Part shown: positions 11,731-22,330 of the stretch, piece after piece
Layout: every line of letters begins with the position of its first letter
Numbering within the stretch: the stretch's first letter is position 1
NCBI RefSeq assembly: GCF_910592395.1
Contig: NC_088311.1
Location: forward strand, 24,150,646-24,214,645
Direction of reading: 5' to 3'
Origin: Lineus longissimus
Lineage: Eukaryota > Nemertea > Pilidiophora > Heteronemertea > Lineidae
DNA length: 64,000 bases
The notes under the pieces: generated by a model
What the model saw: only the letters and a program-made list of their open reading frames with translations
The model's database searches: none
Told to the model about the DNA's origin: nothing
Translations under genes and position numbers: made by a program

Positions 11731-12454
11731 ACTATGACCGCATCGTATCAATTGGCACCTTCTCGCAAATCCGTGTTGATAGTTAGCACCTCGAACACAA
11801 TGACCATGGGAATCCATATGAAAATAAATGATGTGTGAGTGAGTTTGATCAAATGTAAGCGCAAATAAAATGAAGAATAAACTTTCTTTTCGACTCACGG
11901 TTTGTTTTCATCATTTAGTATTAAATGATGTCAAGAGGCATGCGCACGTAGTTTTTAGGACAAATAAATTATGTTGATTAGTAAGAGTACCAATACTCAA
12001 AGTAAAGAATGCTTACTACGTCGTAATATTGATAAAATACGTTTTTAAAAAGATGATTTAATCAGTACCAGTTCAAATTGGCTGAAGTTAAAGCAGGAAG
12101 ACATCAGGAAGAATTCTCAACATCTTCTCACATCACCTCTCTCAATGTTAGCGGGAAGATTAGCTTGACATCAAGAAGGGCAGCTGCCGATGGTGTGAAT
12201 AACATGCTTGCTCTAATTAGCATGCTCAAGTTTTAATGTAATGTTTGGTCTAATTAGCTCTCGTCTGTTTATTTACTCATTTACATAAGTTGTAAATTAA
12301 ACGCAAAACACTCAAGAAAATGATTTTTTATTCGTAATATACACACAAAATTATCGAATCACCCGGTGGCGTAGTCATTAATGCATGTCAATGTACACAC
12401 AGCATATCTGCCAGGACGATGTTTTGGCGGGAAAACCTACTTATCATTCTTAAA
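11731..12454. other. Intergenic, nothing recognised
   Basis: AT-rich DNA with no coding signal. Any upstream 5' UTR exon and promoter of the hydroxylase gene should lie between 11467 and roughly here, but neither can be pinned down by eye. Confidence 0.4.
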
Positions 12455-12537
12455 TTCACTAACGCGACCACCCCGGTAACACGACCACTTCGGCTTAGTC
12501 CCTTGGGTGGTCGTGTTACCGGGGTTCCACTGTATAT
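12455..12537. mobile_element. Solo end of a pogo/Tc1-like MITE (ACGACCACC family)
   Basis: ACTAACGCGACCACCCCGGT is followed by ACACGACCACTTCGG and then the inverted GTGGTCGTGTTACCGGGGTT, ending CCACTGTA. The terminal CAGTGGAACCCC (read inward on the minus strand) next to TA resembles TIRs of pogo/Tigger-type elements. The internal inversion would fold into a hairpin of roughly 20 bp per arm. A related copy in the opposite orientation is at 49580-49668. Confidence 0.6.
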
Positions 12538-13019
12538 GTCATTGAGACAAGTGCAGCCAAAATGAAGTTCCACCAAGAGTGTCCTTGCACATTTACGAAC
12601 ACTCATATAATGGCAACGATACCACTGGACCCCTACCTTCTTACAATAAGTGTGCTGCAATATTCTTTCCCTTCAACGGGCAGCACCAAATCGACAATAT
12701 AAAAGAGACAAGCAACTCAAGACGAGAATATGAAATGATTTTATGGACTTTGCAACGTTGTTGTATGCAGCACATTGCACTGTGAAGTCACGTCGCAGTG
12801 GCTGCATGGAAGCGATGTCTGCCATGGCAACCTATCCAGAGTGCATGCTCTTGTGTAATCATAATAACACATTCAACACATTTAGTTGCACTGTTGTGCA
12901 AACGGCGATGTGAATGCTGCGACGGACAATGACGTATGTTATATCTATTTTAGTAGTGTGATCTTATAGTTGTGTGCAGTTTCAACTGCCACTCTCGTAA
13001 GGAATGTGTCAGAAAAGAT

Positions 13020-13240
13020 TGTTTTGGTAGTGTCTTTGACTACCACTGGTAATGAATGCATCGTAGAGAACAGAGTGTTACATGTTTTGGTATCGGTTGT
13101 ATCTTGGACTACCACTGGTAATGAATTTAATAGAGAGCTGTAGAGTAATACATGTTTTGGTGCAATTCGATTGGTGGTATCTTTGACTACCGCTGTAAAT
13201 GAATGCATCTGAAACACTAGAGTAATCATATGATTGCAAT
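13020..13240. repeat. Degenerate tandem repeat, three units of about 70-78 bp
   Basis: The core TTTGACTACCACTGGTAATG recurs at about 13035, 13104 (TTGGACTACCACTGG) and 13182 (TTTGACTACCGCTG), each copy followed by GAAT and later by AGAGTAAT or ACATGTTTTGG. On the minus strand this gives a repeated LPVVVxDTT peptide, which I take as a by-product of the repeat rather than a gene. Confidence 0.7.
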
Positions 13241-14039
13241 TGTCAGATAAGCAGCAACTACATTTTACAAGGTATTTTGACAATGTGTCAATTTGATCTT
13301 TGCATAGCCTGATGATGATGTCAGTGTCTACTTGGTGTCCGAGGGCATTTCACTTGGGTTTTCAGCAGTTATCTAGACTAATCAATCGCACCACTATGAT
13401 AGTCACACCTTACCTGTCAAGAGAGTTTATCCCAAGACACTTGTCGTCAGAGAGCGTATTCCGATATGATCCATGGTATCGGCACGCTTTTGATATAATA
13501 CAAGGTCAATCCTTGTTCTGATACATCAAAGGAGATGTTAATGTATTCAACGAAGCGAAGTTATAGTATTGTGCATTTAGTAGTTATGATATTGGTAAGT
13601 AGGTCAGAGTCTTTCCCATAACCTTTTGGTTCTTATGCCATTGATGCGTTGAGTTTTTGTCAGGGTGTTCATGCGATGATTTATCAGCTAATGAGTAAAA
13701 TAAGCTACTCACACACACCGAAGGGCTATGGCAATGGTCGTTCATGATGTTTTTCACATTTATACTCAAAACAGTCTATTAAATGTATTGGGATTTATTA
13801 TTTCTGGGATTGGGCATATGTCTACCAACACCAATACCGGTACTGCCCCTATCAAATGATCTGCGACCCACGGTCAAAGTGGAACAAAAGTTCATCACCA
13901 CGGCTCTTACAGTCCATAAGGTCGACTCCCGGTACAAAATAAGATAAAACTCCATGACAATGGTCGTAATCACTAAGAATTTCTAGGCCCGGTGCACATT
14001 GATAGATAGCGCTAATTACCCCAGCAGTAAAATAGGCCT

Positions 14040-14390
14040 AGATAGTGACCCGGGTCGCTACGTAGCGCCCCGGGACAGATTGTTTGGAGATAGGTTTGTC
14101 CCGGGGCGCTACGTAGCGGCCCGGGACAGATTGTTTGGAGATAGCATTGTCCCGGGGCGCTACGTAGCGGCCCGGGAAGGGTTGGATGGAGTTGGCGTTA
14201 TACCGGGCCGCTCCGTGATAGGTTGTCGGGAGATTGCGTTGTACCGGGGCGCTACGTAGCGGCCCGGGTAGGGTTGGATGAAGTTTGCATTATACCGGGC
14301 TGGTCCGTGATATGTTGTTAGGAGGTTGCGTTATACCGGGTCACCCGGGTAGGGTTGAGTGGAGATTGTGGTATACCCGGGACGGTTTGT
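14040..14390 (+). repeat. Subterminal tandem array with TACGTA palindrome, left arm
   Basis: About seven units of roughly 51 bp (two shortened to about 41). The full unit contains GGGCGCTACGTAGCGGCCCG, a near-perfect palindrome centred on TACGTA, then GGGACAGATTGTTTGGAGAT or a diverged GGGTAGGGTTGGATG. Mirrored at 25395-25740. Subterminal arrays of this kind can be transposase-binding sites in DNA transposons; that is inference. Confidence 0.85.
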
Positions 14391-14464
14391 TCGACAACGA
14401 TGCTACCTCTGGTTGGAATAATTTTATTAATGATCACCTTGGTTTCTTTTGATGATTAGTTAGC

Positions 14465-16285
14465 CTAAGACCGCAGTGGGGTCTCTAAAATGCGCTACCG
14501 GTTTCACGACAAATCATCCGAATTCCGTAAATATGATATCAAATCGCATGCAGACACAAGCTAGACTTCAGACATACATAATACTGAAGCCTGGATGAAA
14601 GATACAATGTACATGTGCATGATGTACATATATATTGGCCTGGCAAAGTCATGAAGTATAGGCCTTGCTTCAGAGATGTTATGGACATATTAGGTCATTG
14701 TCATCTGTTCATTCCTCCGTCTGGATTCTCTCTTGGGATGAGGCACTGCTCTTGATAGGTCTACTACCTGCCATCTCAACCAGGATAGGTTTTACCAGGC
14801 CTACCCCCTCAGAGGAGACTATCTATGCAACTGCAATGACGAACAGGGACATCTTCTAGAAAGATTCTCAGTTGGGTTGGGGCACTCCGCCCTTGATAGG
14901 CCTACTGCATGCCATGTCATCCACGGTGTGGGTTCTACCAGGCCTGCCCCCATAGAGGAGACTATCTATGCAACTGCAATGACGAACATGGACATCTTCT
15001 AGAAGGATTCTCCTTTGGGTTGGGGCACTCCGCCCTTGATAGGCCTACGTCTGTTACGGATCAACTCTGAAACAGTTTCAACTCTGAAAGACACCAACTC
15101 AACTTTGAAACTGCATCTCTGAAAGTATGAAAGCCTATGACCGCAGTGGGTTCTCTAAAATGCACTACCGGTTTCACGACAAATCAACCGAATTTCGTAA
15201 ATATGATATCAAATCGCATGCAGACACAAGCTAGACTTCAGACAAACATAATTCTGAAGCCTGGATAAAAGATACAATGTACAATCATGTTCAAAAGTTT
15301 ATGGACACCAGTTTTTGCACATTTTCTCAAAAACGGCTAATCCTATTGAACCCAAATTTTCACCAATGGTGGAGAATCTTCTTGGCTATCGAATGACGTG
15401 ATAGTTGATATCAGGACCAATTGCATAACAAAGTTATTACATAATTTTGAGAGGCATGTTTTGTTTTTTTTTTGTTAATCAATTTTTCAAAACCAAATTT
15501 ACCCTACATTATATCTTGCACATTGCTAAGACTTTCTGTGAAAAAAATTTGGATAAATCTCATTTCGGTTTTGAGATATATCGAAATATCAAAATTTTGA
15601 TATTTTGATATTTTGATAATTTGATATTTTTGGGTTTTTTGCAACTGTATCATTGAGAAGTCATACCCAAATAATGAATGGCACCAATTGAGCACAGCTA
15701 GCAGCTAATATTGCTGAGAAAAGGTGGATACTTGGTAGTATGAAAATGTTCATATTATAATTTCAAGATGTTCCTTTAGTTGAAAATCAGAAAAAAATCA
15801 CCATTCATTCAGGGGACATGGGTACTACTAGGATATATCGAAAAATCAGAAAAATCTCAAAATTTTCAGAATATGGATAAATAAAAATTTTGATATTTTG
15901 ATATATCATGAAAAGTAAATGATATTTTCAAATACTTTCTTCACAGAAAGTCTGAGCATTGTTATCTGTATGATGCAAGATTTATACTTCGATTTAAAAA
16001 ATCCATCAACCAAAAAGTGAAAAATAGATGCCTCTCAAAAGTATGTAATAACTTTGTTATACAATTGGTCTTGATATCAACTATGATATCATTCGATAGC
16101 CAAGAAGATTCTCCACCATTGGTGAAAATTTGGGTAAAAAAGGATTAGCCGTTTTTGAGAAAATGTGCAAAATCTGGTGTCTATAAACTTTTGACCATGA
16201 GTGTACATGTGCATGTAGTACAAATATATTGGCCTGGCAAAGTCATGAAGTAATAGGCCTCGTTTCAGAGATGTTATGGACATAT
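14465..16285 (+). repeat. Direct duplication and 140-bp tandem units inside the left arm
   Basis: A block starting GACCGCAGTGGG, running through TTTCACGACAAATCA and GATACAATGTAC to GGCCTGGCAAAGTCATGAAG, occurs at about 14470-14690 and again at about 15140-16285. The second copy is interrupted by the MITE at 15282-16203. Between them lie two to three tandem units of about 140 bp marked by TTGGGGCACTCCGCCCTTGA and GAGGAGACTATCTATGCAAC. The right arm has the same arrangement in reverse (about 24440-25310), so it predates arm formation. Confidence 0.8.
15282..16203. mobile_element. Tc1/mariner-type MITE nested in the left arm (922 bp)
   Basis: Termini are CAATCATGTTCAAAAGTTTA (left) and, inverted, CACTCATGGTCAAAAGTTTA (right), continuing as GACACCAG. 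Each end is flanked by TA (15280-15281 and 16204-16205). The right arm around 24500 shows the empty site AATGTACATGTG, so exactly one TA was duplicated. Almost the whole element is self-complementary (for example the GAATCTTCTTGGCTATCGAA block recurs inverted), so it would fold into one long hairpin. No transposase ORF. TA target and a CAnTCATG...GGACACC end are typical of Tc1/mariner-derived MITEs. Confidence 0.92.
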
Positions 16286-17109
16286 TTATTATGTCCTTGT
16301 CATCTGTTCATTCTTCCGTTTGTTTCATATTTTCTTATTGATTTTGAAACCTTTCGTCCTTATATGTTAATGTTTTTGGAACAAAGAGATTGATACCCTG
16401 TTCACGGATGTGTAACAGCGCACTACTCCATGACTTGTGTAGGCCTACTACTGTACGTGCATGCGTGTGTGCACATACAGTCTGTTGATGTACACACACG
16501 CTGTGTATGCCCTATTCCTAATTGACTCCTTCCCGCCCTCGTCACCAAGGCAACCCCAATTAGACATAAGGAAGTCCAGGCTTCATTCGTAGATGTTCTC
16601 AAAATTGCCGAGCACTACCGAAGTTGGATGGGATATAGCAATGCAGCAGGCGGGTGGGAGGGGGGGGGGGACTCTTATAAATAGGCTAGGCCTAGAGATA
16701 GGTTGTGTCGTGACATGTCCTCGGCGACTGTTGTCTCATATTTAGGCGTACTCTCGGAATAAGACCCCAGCTGGGTGAAACACTAGGCCTACACCCCCTG
16801 CCTTATGAAGTATATAGGCCTAAAGGTTGTGACAATCCTCACTGTTAATTGTCTCATCTCTCCGAACTATGGGTTGTGACGTGTCTCCAGCGACTATCCT
16901 GATAGGCTAGGCTACTAGAGGACACCAAATTTGGTCCTGCCTAATACTATTATTATCATTATCCGCATCATCATCATCTTCCGCTAGGCCTAAATGGTAG
17001 GGCGCAGTTTGCGCGTTATTAACCATGAAGTAGTTGCTCATTACGCAGACGGTGCACAGACGTTTATAAAATCTTGGTCGGTGCGATTAAAACGATAAAA
17101 TCTGGTGGT

Positions 17110-17512
17110 TAAAATGGTTGTGGTCTACGCGGAGCTGGAGGCTAGGGGTCTTGGCAGATGTTGTCGCTTCTGGGAGGGTGTTCCAGCTTCTGATCGTTCT
17201 GTGGAAGAAGGATGATGCCTCTTGCTGGGTGGTATCTGTCCAGGCCTCGGGTCCTCGGGTCGCCCATGGTGATGGAGTTTGGGGCGACGAAGTCCACGAG
17301 GCTGTGCCGGATATTGTAAAGCACTGTAGTGATGCCTTCCTTCTCCTCTCTTTGAGTGTATCCCACTGTAGGGTTTGAAGTTGGCGGGTGACAGATCCTG
17401 GTCTTCGGTCTCTGTATTCATTGGTGACAAAAAAAATCGCGCTCCTCTTCGTTGAATTCGCTCCAGTAGGTCGGTTGTGACTGCCCTTTTTACGACTATC
17501 TGCATCTTAGTA
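17110..17512 (-). pseudogene. Decayed LINE reverse-transcriptase C-terminal tail (left arm copy)
   Basis: On the minus strand, LLERIQRRGARFF is followed, across frame changes, by LQWDTLKERRRKASL, then YNIRHSLVDFVAP with DPRTRG, then SFFHRTIRSWNTLPEA. This is the order seen in the C-terminal region after the reverse-transcriptase domain in CR1/jockey-like LINEs (QRRAARF, L.W..L..RR...L, Y.I..GLV, TRG, SFFPRTI..WN.LP). At least two frameshifts break it, so it is dead. The mirror copy is at 21278-21690. Its presence in both arms means the LINE insertion came before the arms were duplicated. Confidence 0.82.
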
Positions 17513-17514
17513 AG

Positions 17515-18115
17515 GACACCTTGGTCTTGCCTATGAAGGACACTGTCAGCAGCACAGCAGCAGTATGCTGTTCTTTGCGATCTGTCTCATCTTGGTAGGC
17601 CTAGCCCCCCCCCCTCCCACAGGACACATTGGTTCTGTCTATGATATAATAGGTTGTGACTGTCCTTTGCGACTATCTGTCTCATCTTGGTAGGCCTAGC
17701 CCCCCCCCCACACAGGACACATTGGTTCTGTCTATGATATTATAGGTTGTGGCTGCCCTTTGCGACTATCTGTCTCATCTTGGTACAGCATGACACATTG
17801 GTCCTGTCTATGGATATTATAGGTTGTGGCTGCCCTTTGCGACTATCTGTCTCATCTTGGTAGGCCTACCCCCTCCCACAGGACACATTGGTTCTGGCTA
17901 TGATATCAACGGTTGTGACATGCCCTAGCTTTGCGACTACTGTGTCATCGTGGTGCAACAGGACACCTTGGTTCTGTCTATGATATTATATGTCCTTTGC
18001 GAGTCTGTGGTCTCATCTTAGTATATAGAACACGACACCTTGCCCTGCATTTTATCAAAGGTTTACATGTCCTTTGCGACTATCGGTTTCATTTTGGTAC
18101 AATAGGACACCAATC
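17515..18115 (+). repeat. Inner tandem array, about 90-115 bp units
   Basis: Five to six degenerate units carry CCTTTGCGACTATCTGTCTC, ATCTTGGTAGGCCTAGC, a C-run and ACAGGACACATTGGTTCTGT. Only the first two or so are matched in the right arm (about 21070-21260), so the array has expanded on the left or contracted on the right. Homopolymer C tracts of 8-11 are likely to vary and to be sequencing-error prone. Confidence 0.8.
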
Positions 18116-18674
18116 TTTCATACCACATTATGTATGAGCATGACATTTTTGAATGACAATTATCTTCACAACGAATAACAAGTAGGGCCTTAAATGTCAT
18201 TTATTTGTCTTTCCTTTGGTGAAAACTTAATCTAATCACAGTCATACAAAGTTATGTTATAAGCAGAATACTAAAATGCTATTTTCAGAAGATTTTGTAT
18301 CTGGGCTGAAGCATAAAAGAGGTGCAAACAATAATCAGTATTTCTACAGAAAAACTCCATTAAAGTCATCTTTTATACACTACAGTGCATGCCTAAACCT
18401 GTCCAAGATGGGCAGCCCAAAAGAGCCTATAATAATACACGCTGCTTGGTTCAAGGCAAGCTGGTTCCAACAAACACAATAATTAGGCCTATATCCAATC
18501 TTAATTACTACAACACAATCGCGTGGCATACACATGGGTGAATTCAGGCCTTTTAGGTAATCCCCACGCGTTTATTAAGCGGTCGGGGTGAGGAACTGGG
18601 TTGCTTATTGGGGGTCGTGTGTTGGCGTCCTGTACTATAGGCCTACCTAGCTATAGGGTATAGGCCTACATAGG
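18116..18674. other. Palindrome spacer, left part
   Basis: Unpaired spacer DNA between the inner array and the MULE-like element. No ORF or repeat of note. It ends at the target site CTACATAGG. Confidence 0.5.
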
Positions 18675-19718
18675 GGCTTGTGGTATTCGACTCGATGACT
18701 CGACGACGCGATGACTCGATGACGCGATCAAGTTGGAATCTTTTTAAAGAATATCACTGCTTGGACTGTAATTTATACATAGAATCATAAGTGGAGGAAA
18801 ATAAAAAAGAACCGATCATTACCAACCCCTTTCCAGCTGTTTTCACCGTATCTAATCCGACCATTTTTCGTTTCCTACAAGTTCGCATTTTTGATAAAAC
18901 CATGCTCCATGTTGCTATGCAAGCCACTGGTATCTTACCGTCAATACAGCTAAATACACCTAAATATGGCTGGTTCAGATCAACCTCCTACCCAGGTTCT
19001 TTACGAGCAGAAATTCCAATGTTAAAATGACACGCCAGTTCCTGGAGACAAGGTCGGCTCTGGATATCCGTTCAGCACGGCAATATTAAATGTCCTATAC
19101 ACCTTTCCAGAAATGGGGCGCTGAGTGTCCGAAATAGTGATGTCATAAGGGGAAACTAGGCCTATGGTGGAGGGACAAAGGAGATAGTCATGGTTGACCA
19201 ACACACTTGAATGCCTTTAATGACGGACAAGGGGGAAAAAGTTAGTTCCAATGCAAGCCACCAATTTCGGAAAGCATGTATAGGGGCTGATGTATTGGGG
19301 GGGGGGGGCAAATTTCAAGGGACGGAAGAGGGACTGAGTGACTGAGTCTAAAAAACTGCACATATGCGAAATTCCGATTGTTGACAGACTACCACATGAC
19401 ATCTGACATTGGCCACTAGAAGCTTGTTTGTCAATTAAATCTCCGGTCATTTTGCATGCTATGAAACTTTCGCGAGTCCTTTAAATATCAAAATCAATCG
19501 CGGGGACCAATCTTCAGTGGCCATGGCGGGGGGGGGGGGGGGGCACATCCTTCCACATACCGAAGCTGGGTATGGAAAGGCCGAGCTAAAACCACTGTTG
19601 TTGCAGCGGTAGCCCGGAGACCAGGATCATGGGATTCCGTATTTTAGCAAAATCCATAGCAACGATCGCGTCATCGAGCCATCGCGTCGTCGAGTCATCG
19701 AGTCGAATACCACAAGCC
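18675..19718. mobile_element. MULE-like non-autonomous element (1044 bp) in the palindrome spacer
   Basis: Terminal inverted repeats of 55 bp with one mismatch start GGCTTGTGGTATTCGACTCG and run through repeated CGATGACTCGA / CGACGCGATGA motifs to GACGCGATC. They are flanked by a perfect 9-bp direct repeat CTACATAGG (18666-18674 and 19719-19727). A 9-bp duplication and fairly long TIRs are the hallmark of Mutator-like elements. No transposase ORF. Two long G runs (about 19299 and 19524) lie inside. The rest of the interior is not self-complementary. Confidence 0.88.
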
Positions 19719-19727
19719 CTACATAGG

Positions 19728-20264
19728 CCCCTACTGAACATATATTTCGTCTCTCCTCATAGGCCTATGCTTCATGATATATCTGTAACAGCCCCATGGG
19801 CATTAACAAGATGAAATAAATTGAATTGTACTATGCTTTGTACTATAAGAAAACACTTGGTGTTTAATATCTCTGTGAGATACAAAATAATAAACCAAAT
19901 AATAAACCAAATTGATAATAATCCCGGTACTGTATCTGATTCATTTAGCCAGAGTCATTCTAAACAGTTGTTTAGAATGACTCTGATTTAGCCCTGTGGA
20001 TCCGGTGTAAAAGTAAAAAGTGTCCCCCCTGGAAAAAGTGTCCGGCCCTATTGTATTCTGCAATATGGTTCTATAGAGACCCTGACCGTCAATAGCTCAG
20101 AGATTGAAGCGCATAATAGAATCCTTTGTTCCCGGACATTTTAACCTAGGACATTTTAAACTTCTCACCGGCATGAAAAAGTTTATTTTTAAACTGAAGT
20201 GCTTATCCCCGAATTATATAATTATTCGAGCAAAGCAAAGTGGGGCTACATCGAGATAGGCCAA
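19728..20264. other. Palindrome spacer, middle part with a perfect small hairpin
   Basis: No gene seen. At about 19950-19984, AGAGTCATTCTAAAC is followed by a five-base loop and the inverted GTTTAGAATGACTCT-type arm, giving a stable stem of about 14 bp. Nothing else of note. Confidence 0.6.
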
Positions 20265-20850
20265 CTACTATGACCGCGGGTTACCGGTTGCAGGTCGCCT
20301 GTACAAAATAAATAATTGTATACGCCTACTGTGTCCGCAGGTTTTAGCCGGTGCTAGAATAGCACCACACATAGGCCTATTACAGGTATAAAAAAGGTAT
20401 TTTTACAGGCGACCCGCAAACGGCTAAAACCCGCGGACACAGTAGCCTAGACTAGTAAGCCCACTGGTATAATACCTGGTTTTACCTGTAATATGCCTAT
20501 GTGCAGTGACATGCCTAGCACCGGTGAAATGTTTTTGAGTGTTTCTGTTTTTGAGTGTTTCCCCTCATTGTTTGGGAACGCTCAAAAATAGATTGACGAG
20601 TTTTTCTGTGTATCCCCCCTATTGAAAAGTCATGGTCTCTCTAGCTGCCTATTGTTTGGAAACACTGAAACATGGGGAACAACCACAGATGTTACACCGG
20701 CTATAACCCGCGGACACAGAAGACATTATTCATCTTCTCATCCTCGATCAATTGCTGGCTAAAAAGGCCTAGGCTTAGGCCTAGATGTATAATAATATAC
20801 TCTGTCTGCGGGTTTAAGCCGGTTGCGGGTCGCCTGTACTTAATACTGAA
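20265..20850. repeat. Cluster of inverted/direct copies of a GCGGGTCGCCTG motif; likely small MITE
   Basis: A motif of about 38 bp, CTGTGTCCGCGGGTTTTAGC plus CGGTTGCGGGTCGCCTGTA, occurs whole or in part at about 20270-20310, 20328-20352, 20404-20443 (inverted), 20690-20722 (inverted, partial) and 20801-20838. The pair at 20406 and 20836 forms inverted ends CAGGCGACCCGCAA...GCGGGTCGCCTG flanked by TA, so 20406-20836 (431 bp) may be a small MITE with another broken copy beside it. Confidence 0.6.
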
Positions 20851-21277
20851 ATAACATTCATTTTGAGGAAAGGGGGCCATTATCAGAGGCCCCTTGTTTT
20901 CAGGTATAAAGCGTACGCATTAGGCTGTCTAGACTGCTCGACTAAAGCAGCGTCTCAATAGTCCCCACAGAAACAGGATGGGGTGTATGTTTCAGAGAGA
21001 GACGAAACACGCATATCTCCCGGGCATAAATTTGTCCCTGGTAGATCGGGATGGCCTTACAAGGACAAGTCCTGTGGGGAGGGGGGGGGGGGCTAGGCCT
21101 ACCAAGATGAGACAGATAGTCGCAAAGGGCATGTCACAACCTATGATATCATAGACAGAACCAATGTGTCCTGTGGGGGGGGGGCTAGGTCTACCAAGAT
21201 GAGACAGATCGCAAAGAACAACATCATGCTGCTGTGCTGCTGACAGTGTCCCACATAGGCAAGACCAAGGTGTTCTT

Positions 21278-21690
21278 ACTAAGATGCAGATAGTCGTAAA
21301 AAGGGAAGTCACAACCGACCTACTAGAGCGAATTCAACGAAGAGGAGCGCGATTTTTTTTGTCACCAATGAATACAGAGACCGAAGACCAGGATCTGTCA
21401 CCCGCCAACTTCAAACCCTACAGTGGGATACACTCAAAGAGAGGAGAAGGAAGGCATCACTACAGTGCTTTACAATATCCGGCACAGCCTCGTGGACTTC
21501 GTCGCCCCAGACTCCATCACCATGGGCGACCCGAGGACCCGAGGCCTGGACAGATACCACCCAGCAAGAGGCATCATCCTTCTTCCACAGAACGATCAGA
21601 AGCTGGAACACCCTCCCAGAAGCGACAACATCTGCCAAGACCCCTAGCCTCCAGCTCCGCGTAGACCACAACCATTTTAACCACCAGATT
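21278..21690 (+). pseudogene. Decayed LINE reverse-transcriptase C-terminal tail (right arm copy)
   Basis: Mirror copy of 17110-17512 with the same frameshifts. The 126-residue open frame of the first reading frame differs at only two positions between the arms. Shared disabling frameshifts show the LINE fragment was already dead when the arms were duplicated. Confidence 0.82.
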
Positions 21691-21810
21691 TTATCGTTTT
21701 AATCGCACCGACCAAGATTTTATAAACGTCTGTGCACCGTCTGCGTAATGAGCAACTACTTCATGGTTAATAACGCGCAAACTGCGCCCTAACATTTAGG
21801 CCTACCGGAA

Positions 21811-21832
21811 GATGATGATGATGATGATGATG
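21811..21832 (+). repeat. GAT microsatellite beside the LINE tail
   Basis: A run of seven GAT units lies shortly 3' of the LINE reverse-transcriptase tail. The left arm has a shorter counterpart (ATCATCATC near 16969). A simple-repeat tail is usual at LINE 3' ends, so this may mark the original 3' terminus. Confidence 0.6.
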
Positions 21833-22330
21833 CGGATAATGATGTTAATAATATTAGGCAGGACCAAATTTGGTGTCCTCTAGTAGCCTAGCATATCAGG
21901 ATAGTCGCTGGAGACAAGTCACAACCCATAGTTCGGAGAGATGAGACAATTAACAGTGAGGATTGTCACAACCTTTAGGCCTATATACTTCATAAGGCAG
22001 GGGGTGTAGGCCTAGTGTTTCACCCAGCTGGGGTCTTATTCCGAGAGTAGGCCTAAAGATGAGACAACAGTCGCCGAGGACATGTCACGACACAACCTAT
22101 CTCTAGGCCTAGCCAATTTATAAGAGTCCCCCCCCCTCTCCCATCCGCCTGCTGCATTGCTATATCCCATCCAACTTCGGTAGTGCTCGGCAATTTTGAT
22201 ACGAACATCTACGAATGAAGCCTGGACTTCCTTATGTCTAATTGGGGTTGCCTTGGTGACGAGCGCGGGAAGGAGTCAATTTGGAATAGGGCATACACAG
22301 CGTGTGTGTACATCAACAGACTGTATGTGC

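Larger units (their letters stand above)
13771..17715. repeat. Left arm of the large inverted repeat
   Basis: From the outer end inward: unique sequence, a 51-bp tandem array (14040-14390), a duplicated block with 140-bp tandem units (14465-16285, holding the Tc1-type MITE), unique DNA to about 17110, a decayed LINE reverse-transcriptase tail (minus strand), then the first of the C-rich inner repeats. Translations of matching stretches in the two arms differ by only 0 to 2 residues over 64, 64, 86 and 126 positions, so the arms are very alike. Confidence 0.92.

Noticed and set aside
13999-14259. 86-codon open frame with repeated VPGRYVAARDRLFG peptide
   Set aside because: It is a by-product of the 51-bp tandem array. 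It is conserved between arms only because the DNA is duplicated, and has no start context or domain.
17125-17505. 126-codon open frame as a host gene
   Set aside because: It is one frame of a frameshifted LINE reverse-transcriptase tail, repeated in the other arm.
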